Assembly (NCBI RefSeq): GCF_002939475.1
Contig: NZ_PKFQ01000001.1
Span: forward strand, 1,488,001 to 1,552,000
Reading direction: 5' to 3'
From: Streptomyces cinnamoneus
GTDB taxonomy: Bacteria > Actinomycetota > Actinomycetes > Streptomycetales > Streptomycetaceae
DNA: 64,000 nucleotides
Below are positions 60,324 to 64,000 of this stretch, piece by piece (positions within the stretch are counted from its first letter, which is position 1; each line of letters begins with the position of its first letter). Both the position numbers and the translations under genes were made by a program. The notes under the pieces were generated by a model, which was not told the origin of the DNA, ran no database searches, and saw nothing but the letters and a program-made list of their open reading frames with translations.

Positions 60324-62099
60324 TCACCTCGCGGCCGGGCGGAGGTAGTTGGGGCCCTCCACGTAGTACTTGTTGATGTCGGCCGCGCCGGAGCGCTCCT
60401 TGGTGAGCAGGGTGCCCGCGGTGATCATGGCTTTGACGGGCAGCCGGTCGGCGTCCAGGACGCGGGCGCGCAGGACGGCGGCCGTGCCGGGGGCGAGCCG
60501 GTCGGTGGCCTCGGCGAGCCGGTCGCGCAGCTGCCGCAGCCAGCCCTCCAGCGGTCCCCTGCCGAGCCGGCCCAGCTCGAAGGCGAGGGCGCCGGCGCAC
60601 AGGTGGACGGTGATGGTCGCGAAGACGTCGGCGACCGGCCCGTCGCCGGCCACGAGGATCCGCCGGTCGTCGAAGCCGAGCAGGTCGGCCGCCGCGCCGC
60701 CGAGCCGGGCGGCGAGCCGTACGGAGTGCACGCGCGGCCCGTCGTTGTCCTTCAGCAGCAGCCGCAGCCGCGGTCTGCCGTCGCGCTCGTCGAGGACGAC
60801 GGAGGTGTTCTGCTGGTGCGATTCGAGGGCGATGCCGTAGGAGAAGAGGGTGGTGTGCCAGTCCAGCAGGAGCGTCAGGTAGGCGTCGACGAAGGCGACC
60901 AGGGAGCCCCCGTAGTAGCGCTCCGCGAGGGCGTCGGCGACCAGGCGCCCGTCGGGGGCCCGGGCCAGCAGCGCCGCGACGGGCACCACGTGGGCGTCGT
61001 CGAGCCCGGCCGGGTAGCGGCGCAGCAGGGTGACGAGCAGTTCGTGGCCGGCCCGCAGGTGGGTGCGCTCGTCGGCGAGGAGGACGGTGCCGGCGAAGCG
61101 CGGCTCCCGGGCGACGATCTCCTCCAGGAGCCGCTGGCCGGTCTCGCCGTCGACGAGGGCGCCGGGTTTGATGGTGCGCCGGTTGCGCAGGCCCAGGGTG
61201 GCGGTGGCGAGCGGCAGCTTGAGGTGGGTCTCGGGGTCGTCGGCGACGGCGACCGTACGGGTGGACAGGGTGGGGGTGACCTCCAGCCAGGGCTTCGGGG
61301 CGAGGTGGGCGTGGTCCGCGAGGCCGGCGGCGCGCAGGGCGCCGGGGAGTGGGCCGTCGGCGGTCAGGGGGTGGACGGGCAGCGCCAGGTGGGTGGCGTC
61401 CAGCCGGCGGGGCAGGCCGAGGGTGGTGGGGGTGGGCCACCAGTGCGGCAGCTCGCCGCGCTCGCCGTGGACGGCGCCGGCCGGCAGGGCGAGCCAGCGC
61501 AGTGCGAAGACGGGGTGGAACTCGGGGGCGTACGCGCGCAGTTGCCGCTCGCCGAGGCCGGAGCGGGCCCGGCCGGTGGGGTAGACGGGGTGGTCGCGGA
61601 AGGCGGCGAGGGTGTCGAAGGCCAGGGCGCCGCGCAGCCCGGTCCAGCCGGCGGTGGAGTGGCCGTAGGTCCGGGACAGGCGGTCCACGACGGCGTCGCG
61701 CACGAGGCCGTGCAGCCGGGCCGCGGCGAGCGCCTCCTCGCACTCGGCGAGGAAGGCGTCGAAGCCGGCGCGGTCCTCGTCCGGCGCGGCCGCGCGCAGC
61801 CGGGTCAGGACCGGCCGCAGTCCGCTCACCGGGCCGCCGGGGGTGTGGAGCACGGGCTCGCGGGCCTGGACCTCGCACTGGAAGCCCTCGGGGCCCACCG
61901 GAAGCAGCAACGTCTCCTTCCCGGCCGGGAGGCGGAGCCAGTCGCCGTCGGGGCGGCGCTCGGTGGCGGCTCTGCTGCGCAGCCCGTAGGCGTTCTCGCG
62001 CAGGAGGGTGCTGAGCACCCTGCCGAGGAGGTCGTTCTCTGCCGCGTCGTTCGCCGCTTCGGCGGCGTTCGCCGTCCGGGCAGTCGCAGCGGTGCTCAT
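60324..62099 (-). CDS. NIS siderophore synthetase (IucA/IucC), first copy
   Basis: 591 aa from MSTAATARTANAAEAANDAA, ATGA-coupled to the ATP-grasp gene. Motifs: LALPVHPLTADGPLPGALRA, THLKLPLATATLGLRNRRTI, ALESHQQNTSVVLDERDG and LLLKDNDGPRVHSV. It activates a carboxylate as the acyl-adenylate and condenses it with an amine or hydroxyl. The next synthetase starts 71 bp downstream; a GGAGGAGGG ribosome site lies in the gap. Confidence 0.94.
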   Translation of the reverse strand: MSTAATARTANAAEAANDAAENDLLGRVLSTLLRENAYGLRSRAATERRPDGDWLRLPAGKETLLLPVGPEGFQCEVQAREPVLHTPGGPVSGLRPVLTRLRAAAPDEDRAGFDAFLAECEEALAAARLHGLVRDAVVDRLSRTYGHSTAGWTGLRGALAFDTLAAFRDHPVYPTGRARSGLGERQLRAYAPEFHPVFALRWLALPAGAVHGERGELPHWWPTPTTLGLPRRLDATHLALPVHPLTADGPLPGALRAAGLADHAHLAPKPWLEVTPTLSTRTVAVADDPETHLKLPLATATLGLRNRRTIKPGALVDGETGQRLLEEIVAREPRFAGTVLLADERTHLRAGHELLVTLLRRYPAGLDDAHVVPVAALLARAPDGRLVADALAERYYGGSLVAFVDAYLTLLLDWHTTLFSYGIALESHQQNTSVVLDERDGRPRLRLLLKDNDGPRVHSVRLAARLGGAAADLLGFDDRRILVAGDGPVADVFATITVHLCAGALAFELGRLGRGPLEGWLRQLRDRLAEATDRLAPGTAAVLRARVLDADRLPVKAMITAGTLLTKERSGAADINKYYVEGPNYLRPAAR

Positions 62100-63352
62100 G
62101 AGACGATCTCCCATCGTCGGCACGCCAGGAAGTCCGCGACGGCCCGGTCGATCCGGTCCTGGTCGGTACCGGTCGCCCGCACCACCCCCAGGTAGTCGCG
62201 GTTCGTGCGGTGGCGCGGGTGTTCCTCGCCGAGCTCGCGCAGCGGCCGGTAGACCAGGTGCACGCCGTCGTGCTCGGTGTCGCTCGCCCCGGGCGCGGTC
62301 TTGAGGATGCCGCCGCGCTCGGCGCACACGTACTCCATACGTACCCGGCCGTCCCGGCGCGCACCGAGATCCGCCGGGAGTGGCTCGCCGAGGTGGGTGC
62401 GCAGGATGTGCGCGAAGAGCGGGACGCCGAGCGCCTCGGCGAGGGCGAGGTCGCACTGGTCGCCCACGGCACGGTAGTTGACCTCGATGATCCTGGCCCT
62501 TTCGCCCTGGGCCGCGTACTCGGTGTGGCAGGCCCCGAAGCCGACGCCGAGCGCCCGGAGCATGGCGAGGACCTGCCGGGTGTGCGGAGCCGGCGGAGCG
62601 GGCAGCAGCCGCATCCGCTCCTCGACGAAGTGGGGCGGCGGGCAGAGCTCGGTCTCGAAGGAGGCGAGGACGTGGAGGGTGTCGCCGTCGCCGAGGGTCT
62701 CCAGGGTGTGCAGCGGTCCTTCCAGGTACTCCTCCACGACGAGGGCCTCGCCGGGCCGGCGCGCGCGGATCTCCCGGACGCGGGCGGCGAGTTCGGCGGC
62801 GTCGCCGACGAGGACGACGTCCTCGCTGGCCACGCCCTCGCGGGGCTTGACCACGCAGGGGAAGTCGGTCGCGCGCAGGCGGGGCGGGCGGCCGGCCGTG
62901 AGGGCGGCGGGGTCCTCGCCGGGCAGGAGTTCGGCCGAGCGGACGGCGTCCAGGCCGGCCCGGGCCAGGCTGCGGCGCAGTTGCGCCTTGTTCTTGGTGC
63001 GCAGGGCCGCCCGCCAGTCCTTGCCCGGCAGACCGAAGTAGTCGGCGGCCAGGGCGGCCTGGGTCTGGAGGTGGTCGCTGTTGGTGAACACCGCGCCGGG
63101 CTCGCCGAGGGCGGAGATCCGGCCTATGACCTCGCGGAAGTCGCGTACGTCGCAGCCGGCGAGGTCGACGGGGGGCAGCGGGCCGGCGCCGGCGGCGGGG
63201 CCGCGGGGGTGTCTTTCGTGGGCGCGCCGGTGGGCGGCGGGCTGGTCGGTGAGGAGGGTGACGGAGAGTCCGAGGCGGGCGGCGGCGGGCAGGAAGCCCT
63301 CGGTGACGGAGTCGGTCGGGTTGAGCGCGAGGAGGTACAGGCGCACGGGCAT
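62096..63352 (-). CDS. ATP-grasp ligase of the siderophore operon
   Basis: 418 aa. The ATP-grasp fold shows as RTKNKAQLRRSLARAGLDAV, FPCVVKPREGVASEDVVLVG, EALVVEEYLEGPLHTLETLG and the metal site ARIIEVNYRAVGDQCDLALA. The family joins a carboxylate to an amine through an acyl-phosphate. As the first enzyme gene of the operon it probably makes an amide building block of the siderophore, or of a precursor amino acid. It may alternatively supply a carboxylate-amine unit in place of a third NIS synthetase. Confidence 0.9.
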   Translation of the reverse strand: MPVRLYLLALNPTDSVTEGFLPAAARLGLSVTLLTDQPAAHRRAHERHPRGPAAGAGPLPPVDLAGCDVRDFREVIGRISALGEPGAVFTNSDHLQTQAALAADYFGLPGKDWRAALRTKNKAQLRRSLARAGLDAVRSAELLPGEDPAALTAGRPPRLRATDFPCVVKPREGVASEDVVLVGDAAELAARVREIRARRPGEALVVEEYLEGPLHTLETLGDGDTLHVLASFETELCPPPHFVEERMRLLPAPPAPHTRQVLAMLRALGVGFGACHTEYAAQGERARIIEVNYRAVGDQCDLALAEALGVPLFAHILRTHLGEPLPADLGARRDGRVRMEYVCAERGGILKTAPGASDTEHDGVHLVYRPLRELGEEHPRHRTNRDYLGVVRATGTDQDRIDRAVADFLACRRWEIVS

Positions 63353-63411
63353 GCCTTTCGGGGCAGGGGTGTGCGAAGCGGGCGGCCGGGCGACACCGCC
63401 CTGGGCAGCGC

Positions 63412-63519
63412 CTACTCGGGAGCCGCGGCGCCGCCGGGTCCCGGCGCGGCGAGGAGCGTGGCGAGCCCTCTGCGCAGCCTGTACAGGGTCGCTCGGAGCG
63501 GGGGCGCGATGACGTTCAC
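63412..63519 (-). CDS. Possible 35-aa leader ORF directly behind the iron box
   Basis: From GTG 63519 it reads VNVIAPPLRATLYRLRRGLA, then TLLAAPGPGGAAAPE and TAG. A basic amphipathic helix is followed by a flexible tail. The predicted transcription start from TTGACA/TAAGGT falls at or next to this GTG, so it would be translated leaderless. The ATP-grasp gene begins 59 bp after its stop. It may be a small protein or a leader peptide; it may also be chance. Confidence 0.4.
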   Translation of the reverse strand: MNVIAPPLRATLYRLRRGLATLLAAPGPGGAAAPE

Positions 63520-63526
63520 ACGAGAG

Positions 63527-63557
63527 ACCTTAGGTTAGGCAAACCTAACCTTGTCAA
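63527..63557 (-). promoter_or_regulatory. Iron box (DmdR/IdeR type) within the siderophore promoter
   Basis: TTAGGTTAGGCAAACCTAA (63530-63548) differs at one base from the consensus 19-bp iron box. On the minus strand a consensus -35 TTGACA (63557-63552) and a -10-like TAAGGT (63532-63527, 19-bp spacer) bracket it, so iron-loaded repressor would occlude RNA polymerase. This predicts expression in iron starvation only. Confidence 0.93.
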
Positions 63558-63605
63558 TTCCCCTTGGGTGTACGCCCGCAATGCACCCGTTTCTTCGGTG
63601 CCGGG

Positions 63606-64000
63606 TCACTGGGCGCGGTCCGGGCCGCCGAGGCGCCGGTAGCGCGCACGGCGGGCCGCACGGCGTTCGCGCCGGTCACTTGCCCTGAGAGCAGCCATCT
63701 CCGCTCCGATCACACGCCCGAGAGTGGAAAGGAAGTCCCCTTCTTCCTCTACGATGCGGTCCACGATCCCCTTCGCCAAGAGGTCGGCGCTCCGCACCCC
63801 CTGACGCTCCGCCACCTCGTGCGCCCGCTCCGTCGTCCGGTACAGGATCGCCGAGGCGCCCTCCGGCGGCAGCGGCGAAAGCCAGGCGTGCCGCGCCGCC
63901 ACCACCCGGTCCGCGGGCAGCAGCGCGAGGGCCGCGCCGCCGGCGCCCTGGCCCAGCAGCAGGCACACGGTCGGCGCGGGCAGGGCCACCAGATCCGCCA
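63606..64000 (-). CDS. Acetyl/propionyl-CoA carboxyltransferase, C-terminal part (5' end outside window)
   Basis: The frame is open to the right edge and reads ADLVALPAPTVCLLLGQGAG ... GGAALALLPADRVVAARHAW ... LSPLPPEGASAILYRTTERA. This is the oxyanion-hole GQGAGG/GGxA segment and the downstream AccA-type region of crotonase-fold carboxyltransferases, which move CO2 from biotin to acyl-CoA. The last ~30 residues are Arg-rich (RRERRAARRARYRRLGG). Upstream domains are missing here, so the acyl-CoA substrate and partner biotin carboxylase cannot be assigned. Confidence 0.85.
   Translation of the reverse strand, partial: ADLVALPAPTVCLLLGQGAGGAALALLPADRVVAARHAWLSPLPPEGASAILYRTTERAHEVAERQGVRSADLLAKGIVDRIVEEEGDFLSTLGRVIGAEMAALRASDRRERRAARRARYRRLGGPDRAQ

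Noticed and set aside
58594..62195. Long plus-strand frames opposite the siderophore synthetases
   Set aside because: Gly/Val/Glu-rich shadows; the minus strand has overlapping starts/stops and the IucA/IucC motifs.
62210..63538. 442-codon plus-strand frame opposite the ATP-grasp gene
   Set aside because: Shadow sequence; it would also cross the iron box.

Overview
The window is a high-GC actinobacterial chromosome segment, almost certainly Streptomyces. The signs are very strong third-position GC, paired chaplins (one with a sortase-type tail), a DUF5703 protein, WhiJ/Scr1-type regulators, frequent GTG starts with 4-bp stop/start overlaps, a single rare TTA (bldA-type) codon, and a DmdR/IdeR-type iron box.

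Layout. 1-6752 is backbone: the end of an aldo/keto reductase, a RecD2-like protein whose ATPase motifs look degraded, a protein with an acidic repeat tail, DUF5703, two chaplins and an M20 peptidase. At 7009-7096 lies tRNA-Leu(GAG). The last 37 bases of this gene plus two more (39 bp) recur exactly at 13555-13593, so 7060-13593 is an integrated element of about 6.5 kb. It holds wrecked recombinase genes at its left end, a WhiJ-like regulatory trio at its right end, and between them a compact leftward cluster: 73-aa protein, 38-aa membrane peptide, 45-aa peptide, JmjC-type oxygenase, aldo/keto reductase and APH-fold kinase. That cluster looks like an undescribed peptide- or protein-modifying system and is the most interesting object here.

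13654-41582 is backbone metabolism and regulation. It includes a copper amine oxidase/permease operon whose oxidase carries the TTA codon; a DMT transporter and a NUDIX enzyme; an MFS efflux/oxidoreductase pair facing a MarR gene across three phased operator-like palindromes; an ACAD11-like kinase/acyl-CoA dehydrogenase pair; homogentisate dioxygenase with a GntR regulator; an aldehyde/alcohol dehydrogenase pair; SoxR; a drug-type ABC exporter facing a TetR gene, with a probably leaderless promoter; and a membrane Ser/Thr kinase.

41635-53502 is surface-polysaccharide territory: a secreted SGNH hydrolase, then a tightly overlapping rightward operon (membrane protein, CelD-like acyltransferase, two GT2 enzymes, polysaccharide deacetylase, and a 1203-aa flippase fused to a second multi-membrane domain). 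Facing it are a translationally coupled 84-aa protein plus 2OG-oxygenase-like pair and a membrane-anchored glycosidase. 53607-57116 has a DUF5925-type AAA ATPase, a GntR regulator and asparagine synthetase. 57326-63548 is an iron-regulated NRPS-independent siderophore operon (ATP-grasp, two IucA/IucC synthetases, PLP decarboxylase) behind an iron box. The window ends inside a carboxyltransferase gene.
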